From NCBI GenBank assembly GCA_019137255.1, contig WPDH01000156.1, positions 248,001-312,000 of the forward strand: a stretch of 64,000 nucleotides of DNA, written 5' to 3'. Shown in pieces: positions 35,538 to 46,313 of the stretch. How positions within the stretch are numbered: the stretch's first letter is position 1; the number at the start of each line of letters is the position of its first letter. The notes under the pieces are model-generated. The model saw only the letters and a list, made by a program, of their open reading frames with translations, searched no databases and was not told the origin of the DNA. Both the position numbers and the translations under genes were made by a program. Origin of the DNA: Corinectria fuckeliana. Lineage: Eukaryota > Ascomycota > Sordariomycetes > Hypocreales > Nectriaceae.

Positions 35538-35924
35538 GTAGTGCACGCGCCAGTTGACGGCGCAACCTCCTTCAGTGCTGGTTGCCATAACGTTAGAGTC
35601 TTGACTTACATGGTATGTGCTATGTACGGCCGAGGTTGCCAACTTAACCTAATCTAGTTACTCCGTAGGTTTCTACGTAGCATCGACGTATTCGCACGTC
35701 TGGAATGTGCGGCAGCGGGCTCTGCAGCTCCCCTTGAACTCACATTGCATCGCACATGGACTGCATCGAGGGGGATCTGAATCTCGAGTAACGGTCGATG
35801 CATCTGCCCTGTTTAGTGGCGAGGGATGGATAGAAGGAACCTAAGAAAAAAGGTGAGACATCTGAAACCTTCAACGGTATGCCTAGGCGTCGACTGCCCG
35901 AGACAAAGCACCCGCAGCCATAAT

Positions 35925-35966
35925 CTTTCATCTTTCATCTTTCATCCTTCATCCTTCATCCTTCAT
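35925..35966. repeat. CYTTCAT seven-base minisatellite, six units
   Basis: Three CTTTCAT units are followed by three CCTTCAT units, a clean block switch between two variants. It is intergenic. A similar CCTTCATCC sequence appears at about 35250. Confidence 0.9.
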
Positions 35967-37985
35967 CTCGGTCGACTCAACTCTCCAGGCGCGGGACTGC
36001 ATTCCAGGGTGGAGTCCGCCATTCTCTCAACTCGTTGAGGAGGATGCCAATACCTACTAGTACTAGATAGGTAGATACCTACCTAAGTAGTTAAGTAATC
36101 TACCTACTACGCAAACTTGGGCCGAGGGAAGCGCCTCGCACTGTGCAAGTACGCGGCCTCTCGTTGATTGTCCGCCAAGATCGGGTCTCTGCAGGTCTGC
36201 CCTCGCGACGCACCGCTCGATGTGATCTAGTTCATGCTCCGGCCCATGGATCTCGGTGGACTGATGTGTGCAGGATGAGAAGCCGATCCGATTCTCGAAT
36301 AGCCACATGAATTGAATACCTAGGAAGCAGTTTAGCTAGGGCGCATCGCGATAGGGAGAAGGCGATGGGACAACCATTTTGTCGTGGACGAATAGATTAC
36401 TACGTATTTCCATGGGCCAGCCGTGTAAATAAACATGCTGATAGACTACATCAGCACCTAGACTACCTAGTCATCCTATCTTAATGCTGCGCACCCTCTG
36501 TTCCCTCGCTGTGCATCCTGTTGTCGTCGGCTGTCCGCTGCAGAGTTCTATTCGAAATCGACCTGACATCTCAATCGGCCGCGAGACCCGCTCCTGGTTG
36601 TTTTAGCCCAAAGGGGCGGCCCCTTCGATCTCCCCGGTGATGCTTCGGCAGTCTGGTATACGAAGTATGTAAGTACCCCTTGCACCCTCCATTCCCGTCA
36701 AGTGCCGTCGCCCAGTTGTGTCGTGTGGGAGCCGGAGCCTGAGATGGCCCCGCCGCGGTCAGGACCCATGTAATGCGACGCACATCTGTACAATACATCT
36801 ACGTCCATGTAGTAGTATTCGTTGGATGAATGAAAGAAGTGCTGGACTCAAGAGGATGAAGACAAGTTGGGACGTTGATTGATGTTAGGAACGGAATCTT
36901 GTAAGTACACGTCTTGTAATTACTACTTAAGTAGTACGTTAGAATCTCCGAATTGATGTACGGATAATAGTAGACTAGATGCTGCTAGCCTGCACTGACA
37001 TCAGATTAGGCAGAGCAGGGTACAGTGTAGATCGGATCCGAAACACTGTCTCGAAACCTCCACCTCCGCCTCCACCCCAAACGTCCATGCCCCTCCCCTT
37101 CCCCCATCACTTCAACTGTGGCTTGCTTCTTGCAGCATCACAATCACAACGGTCAAAGCCAATTGCCAACTCACATTTCACAACTCTTTCTAAACCCTCC
37201 CCCTCCCCCCTCTTTCTGCTGCGACTCGAGTTCTTCTAGTAATCCCCCCGAAATCTCAACGGTCGACAGCGTCCCATCAAAAGCAAGCAACTGCAGCAAA
37301 AGAAGCAACTTTACTCTTACATCCCGGATCGGAAATTCCTTACGAAACAGAGAGATCCGCCATCCAACTACTCAACCGCTCATCATTTCAAACCACTCAG
37401 CCCTCTCGCCGCTCGCTCTCGCTGGTCCACGGGTCCACGGGCCCTTGCTCGCCTGCGCCAGAGTCCCCCTTGTCCCTTTGTCCTCCCCCATCTTGGGTTC
37501 CACCGCCACCCGTCGTCGCCTGTTTTGGCCCGTCCGTGTAAGGCGAAGCGAAGCAAACATCGATACTCACTCACTCCTCTTGCGACTCTGCACCGCCCTG
37601 TTCCCATTCCCAATCTTCGTCTTTCTTTCACCTTGCCGGAAAGCGAGCTAGATTGTTCGTTCCTCTCAGCCCCTCATCGCCAACGATATCCCTTGAGCAA
37701 TACTATTGCCACACATGACGCTTGGTCCGTCAAAGCGCACCACAACAGGGACTACTCCATCCCATAACCACCTCACCAACCTCCGCCGTTCTGGCGCTTC
37801 TTTCCACCCCCGTATGCAACCTCGCGTCTTCGTACACCCACTCTTCTGGCCTGCTGTCCTCCCCGGAGGCCGTTAGACACATAGTAATCCCTTGGTCACT
37901 CATCCCCCGTCATCAATTCCCCCTCCTAGAATAACCTGCCTCTCTTGGCCCTTTTCACCTTGCGAGTTTCTTCTCATCATCTACA

Positions 37986-40058
37986 ATGGTATACTGCGGC
38001 AAGCCCTCGCGTGGCTGCCAGATGTGCAGAGCTCGCAGAATCAAGGTACGCGCATCTTGGATAGCTGCCAGTTCCCTGGGTCTTTCGGTCTCTCATACTC
38101 AAAACTGGGAGAGGCCACCTTGATTCGAATACTCACCCTTCGCAGTGCGACGAGACCAAGCCCACCTGCAACCAGTGCGCCAAATCACGGAGGCAGTGTC
38201 CAGGCTACAAGGACGAGTTTGATTTGGTCTTTCGAAACGAAACCCAGGCCACCGAGAGACGAGCTCAAAAGGCCAACAAGAAGGCTCTCGCACAGAAACA
38301 GAGCAAGACGTCCACCGCGCGAGATGTCATTAAGCCTGCTGCTTCGGTCAAGCAAGTCCATGACCCGTCTATCCTAGCGACACTAAAGCTCCCGGTTGAT
38401 CAACAAGCAACCTGCCACTTCATCTCCAACTTCGTCCTGTTGCCTCGCCATGACAACACCCGTGGCTATTTGGAGTTTGTCGTTCCCCTGCTCAAGGCAG
38501 AGATACCTGCACCTCATTTCAAGCTCGCATTTGATGCCTGCGCCGTCGCTTCTCTTGGAAACAGAGTGGGCTCTGGAAACAGCTTTGAGAAGCAAGCTCT
38601 AGGTCATTACACCAAGGCGCTTGCGTCTACTTTCACCGCCTTGAAAGATCCGGAGCTGGCCACCGCAGATTCCACCTTGGCGGCGATCCTAATGCTTGGC
38701 TTGTTCGAGAATATCAGTGCGAAGCAGTTAGGAATGTTAGCCTGGGGATCTCACGTTGAGGGCGCCATCCAGCTGGTTAAAGCCAGAGGCAAATGCCAGT
38801 CACGCACCAAGATGGGCTTGGCCCTGTTCGTGGCTGTTCGGACACAAATGGTAAGTACAGCTACGGCTTCCTCCTACCAACAGATTTGCCTAACCCTCTA
38901 TCGTAGATCATTCACACCTTGACCTCTGGCAGCCCCCCCATTATGGGAGTCGAGTGGTGGCTCGGCGATGCTGTTAAGAATCACTACGGTGCCGAGTGCC
39001 AGAGACTCAACATCCGCACAGCAGAGCTTAGATTCGAGGTCAATCGCTTGATGACATCACTTATCCGAAGCCCCGAAAACATCGAGTTATTGCTAGACAT
39101 GATCCGACGTTGCCAGACCGTCGACCAGCAGCATGTTAACTGGGTGCGAGAACTGCCCGATTACTTCCGCTTCAAGGCGGCTGCGTGGGAGGACAACGTA
39201 CCCAACGGCAACTACGGCGCCGCCGAGGTCTTTCCAGGCCGCGTGGATGTGTATCAGGACCTGTGGGTCGCTAGTGTCTGGAATATGATGCGGTGCTCAC
39301 GCATCATCCTATCCTCGTTGATTGTGCGTTGCGCGGCTTGGGTATGCTCCCCCGTCGACTATCGAACGACGCCCGAGTATGCAACGTCTGCGCGGATATG
39401 CGTCGACATGATCACCGATATTATCGCTTCAGTTCCCTATCAGCTAGGCTGGTTTTCCAAACGAAAAGAACTCCTGGAATCGCACAATCTCTCGACATTT
39501 GGATGTGGTGAAGAGGACGCGCTCAAGGGTTTGCCTGGATACTTCCTCACATGGCCCCTCACATGCATCCAGGGGCAGGACTACACCACCGATGCTCAGA
39601 GGGCGTGGGCCAAGGGCCGGCTTCTGTTCATTGGAAATCACCTGGGCATTAGGTATGCTAATATGCTGCATCAGGTAAGCGCGGACCCCCCCTAGGCCCC
39701 TCAGATTCCACCTCCGTTTCTTTTCCTATTTTTCTTTTCCTCGCTTGCGTTTGGAGCTCAGGGCTAACATAACCGTCAGCTCAACGTGCGGGTTCCTTCG
39801 ATGCTTATCCGGCGAGATGGCCTGATGGCAAATCCGTATCCAATGGCCCACAACTTCGAGAAGCTTCTTTCGGCACGAACCGTGGCACCAAGCGCAGGAT
39901 ACACGATGAACCCGATCCAACAGCGAGAGGCGATGCAGAAGGCACAACTAGACCGAGACAAGACCGACCTGCTTATTAAGGCGATGGGCACTTCTGGCCA
40001 GCTCGATGAGAAAACTGTAGCCAGCTGGCTGCAGGCACAGGGTGCTAGCATGGGATAG
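37986..40058 (+). CDS. Zn2Cys6 fungal transcription factor
   Basis: Four exons: 37986-38045, 38146-38850, 38907-39674 and 39780-40058, giving 603 residues. The binuclear cluster is C11-x2-C14-x6-C21-x6-C28-x2-C31-x6-C38, and intron 1 falls exactly before C21. A basic, coiled-coil-prone linker follows (ERRAQKANKKALAQKQ). The remaining roughly 500 residues are helical and match the fungal transcription-factor regulatory region (DUF3468-like): CHFISNFVLLPR, LVKARGKCQSRTKMGLALFV, VDVYQDLWVASVWNMMRCSR and the late LLFIGNHLGIRYANMLHQL. It is a nuclear DNA-binding protein with unknown targets. The neighbours give no pathway context, so it is probably not cluster-specific. Its leader is long and rich in upstream ATGs. 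Confidence 0.93.
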
Positions 40059-40882
40059 CGAAGTGCTGGGACTTGATCTTAGGTTGGATTGCCGTTGGGT
40101 ATATGGTACGATGGGGATTCGACATCCCTCACAGTTTTGGGATTGTCGGACTTTGCCGACCTGTCAGAAATCAGATAAGGTACGTCGTTCTGGATGGATA
40201 ACTCTCAATACTGCTTTCTCCCGCCATTAGAAGGACTTGAGGCTTGGAGTATTATGATCTCCGACGAAACGTCATCTCTGCTGTTATATTATTGCTTAAT
40301 ATGTGGCGCAATGTGTGTTTTTGGGAATACGGGACCATTGGATGGATGATTGAATGGCGCAGTTGGTCTCCGGGACTGAACTGGGGCAAATACCATAAAT
40401 TTGTCTGGATATCTGGGTTGAGTGTTTCGAGACCAAGGCAAGAAACTTATTCGGATAAATAATCTATATGGAAATTGGAACCCGTCTTTTAGGGCAGGGT
40501 GTCCCCCAATCGTATCCTTGCCATACCATGCTTAAATCTCCGAGATCGAACCTCAGCGGTACTTCATTGTGTACGTACGTATGTCATAAAAGGTCGTGAA
40601 TACTAGTAAACGATGACGTGGTGCCGAGTCACGCAGCGCACGCCAAAAAAACAAAAAAAAGGAAACAGATACTTGGGGTCGACACTCAATATGCCCCCCC
40701 AAAAATAGGCAATTCCTCAGCATTCGCGATGTGCGACCGTGACCTCAGTTCGCGCCTTGCTCCTGTGTCAACCAGCCCATCCATCTTCCAATACTAGTAT
40801 AACATGAGGGTCGCGTCGCGTTAGTCCGCTTTTCCAGACCGTCCCGTCGTTGTGTTTCGGTTGCGAAAGGTTTTCGGTCGAT
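40059..40882. other. Convergent spacer between the Zn2Cys6 gene and the small membrane-protein gene
   Basis: This holds only 3' flanks by orientation. A-runs lie at about 40647-40661. A tRNA-like T-arm on the minus strand near 40540 was examined and rejected. No gene is seen. Confidence 0.5.
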
Positions 40883-41317
40883 TTACTTCTTCTTCTTCTT
40901 GCTGCAGTTGGATAATTAGCGACTTGATGCTCCTCGCACAGTCAATAAGGAATAGCGAACCTGTCCTTCTGTTGGGCGTCGCTACTGTTTGTGCCGAGGT
41001 TCCATGCCTTGACTACCCAGCTCTGAGTGGCGTCGACGTAGTTCTCGTTCTTCATTTGCTTGACGCCGACGCGCATGCCGTCCTTGGTGAAGACGACGTT
41101 CTTCTTGCCCATGCGCTCGGAGGCGGTCTCTTGGATCTTGGCGACGCTGAGGTAGACGTGGTAGCCCACCCAGGCGACGACACCAAGGATGACGAAGACG
41201 ATGAAGAGGGGAAGGATGTGGCTGTGGGAGAAAGGTCAGCAGCTTGAGACGACGGCGGGGGACGTTGAGAGACGCGGAGGAGTAGGCGCACCTGATGATC
41301 GAACTCTGCTTGGCCAT
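40883..41317 (-). CDS. Small conserved fungal single-pass membrane protein
   Basis: Three exons on the minus strand: 41317-41292, 41221-40961 and 40901-40883, giving 101 residues. After MAKQSSIIS comes one membrane segment of about 22 residues (HILPLFIVFVILGVVAWVGY). A hydrophilic domain follows with KKNVVFTKDGMRVGVK and DATQSWVVKAWNLG, a pattern I have seen in small uncharacterised fungal proteins (possibly related to yeast YBL029C-A; not certain). The last exon has only 19 nt and encodes the tail SKKKKK, whose final residues fit a KKxx ER-retrieval signal if the C-terminus faces the cytosol. If the last intron is retained, the protein ends RFAIPY without the Lys tail. The function is unknown. 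Confidence 0.82.
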
Positions 41318-43408
41318 GGTTGCGACGTGGGATGGATCGCGAGTGGGAGGTCGCGGAGGTTTAAAGGTGTAGAAGTAGCGCGTAGAAGATCACAGGGAGA
41401 AGTGAAGGAAGCAAGAGTATTCGTAGTAATTAGAGCAAAAGGACAGAAGAAGGAACCGGGAGGTTGTCTGGGGGTCCGACACGGCGGTCGACGCAAAGAA
41501 GAGGATGCGAAGAGGAAGGAACGAGGAACGAGGGACGGACGAGGGACGAAGGGGGCTTGCAAACATGGATTAGATTAGATGGATGTTTGACCTACATAGA
41601 CCTAGATAGTACCTACCTACCTACCTAATCTAGCAGCCCTGTAGCTTAGGTCTAGGTGCTGCGCCATTGATGGAGGGATGGAACTTGGAACTGCGTACTA
41701 CCACCAAAGTACTGTACTTTTACCAGTACGGTACTACGTAAGCTTTACTACCTACCTAGTCTACGAAGTACAGCTGAGGTTGACCTGAGAGAGTGGTTCC
41801 CCTCCTCTACTGACTTGCAGCTGGCAATGGAAGCCGGGCCCCCCTCAGCTCAGCGGCAGCACGCAAGTGGTCCAGCGGGTGTTTTAGTGGAAAGGGGTTC
41901 TGGACTGATACCAACCTGTAACTTAGCGGCGAAGCCCTGTACAAGGCCTGTGAGGGGATTGGCGGTAGGCGTGTGCGTGGGAAACAACCCCGGGGTCGAA
42001 GGGCCCCTGATCTCCCTGATCTCCCTAGGGCCCCTGATGGTCGCTGAGAACTAAATACGAATACCGCACTGTACGGTCAAATCGTTAAGTTATTAGATGC
42101 TGACTGCTGATCCATCCCGGCTTACGGTTGTGGTCTTGTGCAGGAGCTTGGCGGAGATGAAGGGATCATGCCGGTGGTATGAAATGTCTGTGTCCCATGT
42201 GTGCATGTGTGGCATGTGATGGGATGGGATGGGACGAAACTCGGCTTTCACCGGACGTCATACTCCAAGAAGTATTCGTACTATCACAATGGCTTGGGGG
42301 CGACTGCATCTTGCGCACTACGCCCTGTATGCCCTGAATGTGCTGGGCCGTGGTCGGCAGAGAGATCCAATCCGTTTCGACTCTTGTAAGCTGTAGTACA
42401 GTGCGGTAGGTACTTCGCCCATACTAATGGAAGCCCAGGTGTTGGTGGTGGGGTTGTCGCGTAATACCCGCAGCCGCTGCCAGCGTCGGGGGGGCTGAGT
42501 TCCATGTTCGCCCGCACTCACAGCCCTGCAGCTCGACCTCGACTTACGAATATTCGTGTTTGTTCCCGAGCTTGGTCCCATTCCTCCAGGCTACTGAACT
42601 CCGTTGCAAAGTGAAGCTTGGGATGAGCGTTGTTCTCAATGCCGGGTGGTAGACCTAAGGTGCTACTATGCTGGTGTGACTGGGCTCTATTAAACGGATG
42701 CCAGTTGTTCAAGCTCCAGTTCAGAGTGGAAGCTCCCGTGAGAGCACGGTCCACCAGCTCCCACTGGCATGTGGTAGCACTAGCCACAGTTCTCTCTAAA
42801 TTCAATCGCCTCCCGCCACTAGAAGTGCTTCTGACGAAAGGGAGGCATTGGCATCATTCGGTGCAGTCTCCGTTTCTGCTGCACGCTTTCTTTATGTCAA
42901 AACTTAGAATACCAAGTAGCTACATGAGTACTCAGCTCCTTACTCTTTTTGTCGGTACTTTTTACACTGCATCTTGACGATGTTAGGGAGCTATCTCCCT
43001 TCGATTGCTGTCAGTGGAACCTGACAGCAAGGCGGCACCCCTCCTTTTTGTGGCGGTGGCATCTAAGTGTGGCGGTGCCCACTTGGAAAAGGCCAGACTG
43101 CAACCCAGCCAGCCAGCCAGACGTCTAGTCCAGCCGCCGACGAGCTCACCACCACCGACCACCGACCGCCAACTATCTCCATCCCATCTCATCCCGGTCC
43201 AACAGCCCCAACGACCTCGACCTGGGATTCGGACTCGGTGCTTCGTTTCTCCTCCTCCCCTCCCCTCCGTTTCCCTCCAAAATCGCATCTACGCCTGCAT
43301 CCCCCGCTGCGCCGTCGTCGCCGGACCCCCGACCGACCAAATTTCCGCCCCCTCGAGCCTTGACCGTCCCTTGCCTCGGGTGCGCCCAAGCTCCCTGATA
43401 TTTTCATC
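41318..43408. other. Divergent 2.1 kb region between small membrane-protein gene and SEC24
   Basis: It holds two promoters. A cluster of TACCTACCTACC motifs lies at 41608-41630 and again near 41750. From about 43080 the plus strand is C-rich and reads as the SEC24 leader. A minus-strand open frame 42518-42805 of 95 codons has some coding-like character and an internal GTAAGT; it is treated under findings. No confirmed gene is present. Confidence 0.5.
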
Positions 43409-46313
43409 ATGGCATCCCCTCCTCCGCCGGGCGATCACTACGGCGGGCAACCCGGCCAGAACTACGATTCGTTTGCCAACGACGAGCAGCAAGCCCAGCC
43501 GCCTTACGAAGACCCGGCCGCCCAGCATGCCGCTGCGCACAAGAAGAAGAAGCGAGGATACGCCGCCCAGGCCTTCGAGGTTGGCAGTGGCGCCAATGCC
43601 GTCGTAGGCGGCCAGCCGGCTGCTCAAGCTTTCGGTGCCCCCCAGACCGAGCAAGCTCCCGTCTATGGAGGTTATCCTCAAGCCGATCCCCAACAAGCCG
43701 CTGCCCAGGGCTACCAGTATCCCCAGGGAGGCTACGACGCGCAACAGCCCGCCGCAGCTCAGCCTCCCGCCTATGGCGGCTACCAAGCTCCTGCCCAGGG
43801 CTACCAGGCTCCGGGCGCTCCTCAGGCCGGGCCCGGCGCTCCGGCCGTTGGCGGTATTACCCAGGGCATGGGTGGCATGAACTTGGGTGGTCAGGCTCAG
43901 CAGCCTCAAGCTGCTCAGCAAGCTCGGCCCGTTGCTCTCAACCAGCTCTATCCCACGGACCTTTTGGGCCAGCCCTTCAACGTCGCTGAGCTGGATCTGC
44001 CGCCGCCGCCCATTATCCTTCCTCCCAACGTAAGTTGAACGACGCCACATTGTCTTCACTGCAGCTGATTGCTGACTTGCGCCTCTCCAGACCAGCGTGA
44101 CCCCGTCTCCCGATGCCAACTGCCCCCCGCGATACTTCCGCTCAACGCTCAATGCGGTTCCCACCACCAACTCCCTGCTGAAGAAGTCCAAGTTGCCGCT
44201 CGCGCTCGTCATCCAGCCCTACGGCTCGCTCCACGACGACGAGGACCCCATTCCGGTTGTTCAGGATCAGGTCATCTCCCGCTGCCGACGATGCAGGACG
44301 TACATCAACCCTTACGTTACCTTTTTGGATCAAGGACACCGTTGGAGATGTAACATGTGCAACCTCACAAACGACGTTCCTCAGGCCTTTGATTGGGATG
44401 CTGCCGCCCAGCAAAGCGTCAACAGGTGGGAACGCCCCGAGCTGAACCACTCAGTCGTCGAATTCGTTGCGCCTCAGGAGTATATGGTCCGCCCCCCTCA
44501 GCCCTTGATCTACCTCTTCTGCTTCGACGTGAGCTACGCTGCCGTCTCGACCGGTCTGCTGGCTACCACAGCCCGAACCATTCTGGACAGTCTTAACAGG
44601 ATACCCAATGCCGATCGGCGCACGCGTCTGGGCTTCATGGCTGTCGATTCCGGCCTCCACTACTTCTCCGTTCCCAAGGACTCGGATGAGAACGGCGAAA
44701 CCAGCATGCTTGTTGTCAGCGACCTTGATGAGCCCTTCCTCCCAATCCCCAACGACCTCCTGGTTCCCCTGTCCGAGAGCCGCCAGAGCGTCGAGGCTTT
44801 CCTCCAGAAGCTGCCCGATATGTTCCAGAACAACCAGAGCAACGGATCGGCTATGGGATCGGCCCTCCGCGCTTCCCACAAGCTCATCTCGTCGCTTGGC
44901 GGCAAGATTGTGGTCCTGACTGCGTCGTTGCCCAACACGGGCGTCGGCAAGTTGGAGATGCGCGAGGACAAGAAGCTTCTGGGCACGTCCAAGGAGGGCG
45001 GCCTTCTACAGACGGCCAACAGCTTTTACAAGAGCTTCGCCGTGGAGTGCTCCAAGAGCCAGGTCTCCATCGACATGTTCCTCTTCTCTTCGCAATACCA
45101 GGATGTGGCCTCACTTAGCAACCTCCCCAGGTACACTGGAGGTCAGACTTGGTTCTACCCTGGGTGGCATGCGTCTCGACCGGACGATGCCCTCAAGTTC
45201 GCCTCCGAGTTTAGCGACTATTTATCATCGGAGATTGGACTCGAGGCCGTCCTCCGAGTCCGCGCAACCAGCGGCCTGCGCATGAACACTTTCTACGGCA
45301 ACTTCTTCAACCGCAGTTCCGATCTCTGCGCCTTCCCGGCTTTTCCTCGCGACCAATGCTACGTAGTCGAGGTGGCCATCGACGAGAATCTCAACAAGAA
45401 CGTCGTCTGTCTTCAGGCTGCCGTCCTGCACACGACCTGCAATGGCGAGCGCCGCATTCGAGTTATGACGTTGGCTCTGCCGACAACCACAAACCTGTCT
45501 GACATGTACGCTTCAGCAGACCAGTGTGCCATCACCACCTACTTCAGCCACAAGGCCATCGAGCGCACCCTGTCTAATGGATTGGACGCTGCTCGGGACG
45601 CGCTGCAAAGCAAGCTTACCGAGCTCCTCCAGACATTTAAGAAGGAGTTGGCCGGAGGAAGCATGGGCGGTGGCCTGCAGTTCCCGGCCAACCTTCGCGG
45701 CCTGCCCCTCCTTTTCCTGGGTTTGATCAAGAACGTTGGCCTCCGCAAGTCGGCCCAGATTCCATCGGACATCCGATCGGCCGCCTTGTGCCTCCTGTCG
45801 ACGCTCCCCGTGCCGCTCCTCATGCGGTACATTTACCCTCGACTTTACTCACTCCATGACATGCCCGACAATGCCGGAACCCCCGATGCGGAGACAGGCC
45901 AGATCGTGCTGCCGCCGGCCATGAACCTTTCATCGGAGAGGTTCGCACCATACGGACTGTACCTGATCGACGATGGCCAAACGCAGTTCCTGTGGGTTGG
46001 CCGCGAGGCGGTGCCGCAGCTGATCATGGACGTTTTCGGGGTAGATGATCGGTCTCAGCTCGCTGTTGGCAAGGGTCGCGTGCCGGAGCTAGAGACCGAC
46101 TTCAACGAGCGCATTAGGGCGGTGGTCCAGAAGAGCCGGGACTACAAGTCACTAGGTGTGGGAAGCATCATCGTGCCGCACATGTACATTGTTCGGGAAG
46201 ATGGCGAACCCAGCCTGAAGCTATGGGCGCAGACGCTGCTGGTGGAGGACCGGGCAGACCAGGGCGTAAGCGCGGGTCAATGGTTGGGTATGCTGCGAGA
46301 AAAGGTTGGTTAA
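43409..46313 (+). CDS. SEC24: COPII coat subunit Sec24
   Basis: Two exons, 43409-44029 and 44091-46313, giving 947 residues (yeast Sec24 has 926). Sec24 pairs with Sec23 and selects cargo for ER-to-Golgi vesicles. The N-terminal 180 residues are a Gln/Pro/Gly/Tyr-rich linker with YGGY and QGYQ repeats and a KKKKR patch. The zinc finger is C272-x2-C275-x18-C294-x2-C297. The trunk domain follows (LIYLFCFDVSYAAVSTG, TRLGFMAVDSGLHYF, DMFLFSSQYQDVASLSNL), then beta-sandwich (TSGLRMNTFYGNFFNRSS), helical region (CAITTYFSHKAIERTLS) and a gelsolin-like C-terminal domain (LYLIDDGQTQFLWVGREA). The single 61 nt intron separates the disordered linker from the folded part. Confidence 0.97.

Larger units (their letters stand above)
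34805..37985. other. 3.2 kb gene-poor region upstream of the Zn2Cys6 gene
   Basis: I recognise no gene in this stretch. It contains an AC dinucleotide tract (35519-35537), a seven-base tandem (35925-35966), and a TAGGTAG/TACCTAC cluster (36048-36112). From about 37050 to 37985 the plus strand is extremely C/T-rich and free of long purine runs, so it is probably a very long leader of the Zn2Cys6 gene. That leader contains upstream ATGs, one of which (37715) opens a 54-codon frame ending at 37876. Confidence 0.5.

Noticed and set aside
36063..36308. Minus-strand open frame with a CTAAAC...CCTAG acceptor-like sequence before it
   Set aside because: Two competing frames both look weak, no donor could be placed, and neither peptide is familiar.
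40530..40560. tRNA-like T-arm on the minus strand (GGTTCGATCTC with a 5 bp stem)
   Set aside because: The loop register is wrong for a TTCRANN loop closed by G-C, and no A box, anticodon arm or acceptor stem can be placed at the right distance.
43289..44212. Minus-strand open frame of 307 codons opposite SEC24
   Set aside because: It runs antisense to the repetitive Gln/Pro/Gly-rich linker of SEC24, whose composition suppresses stops on the opposite strand.
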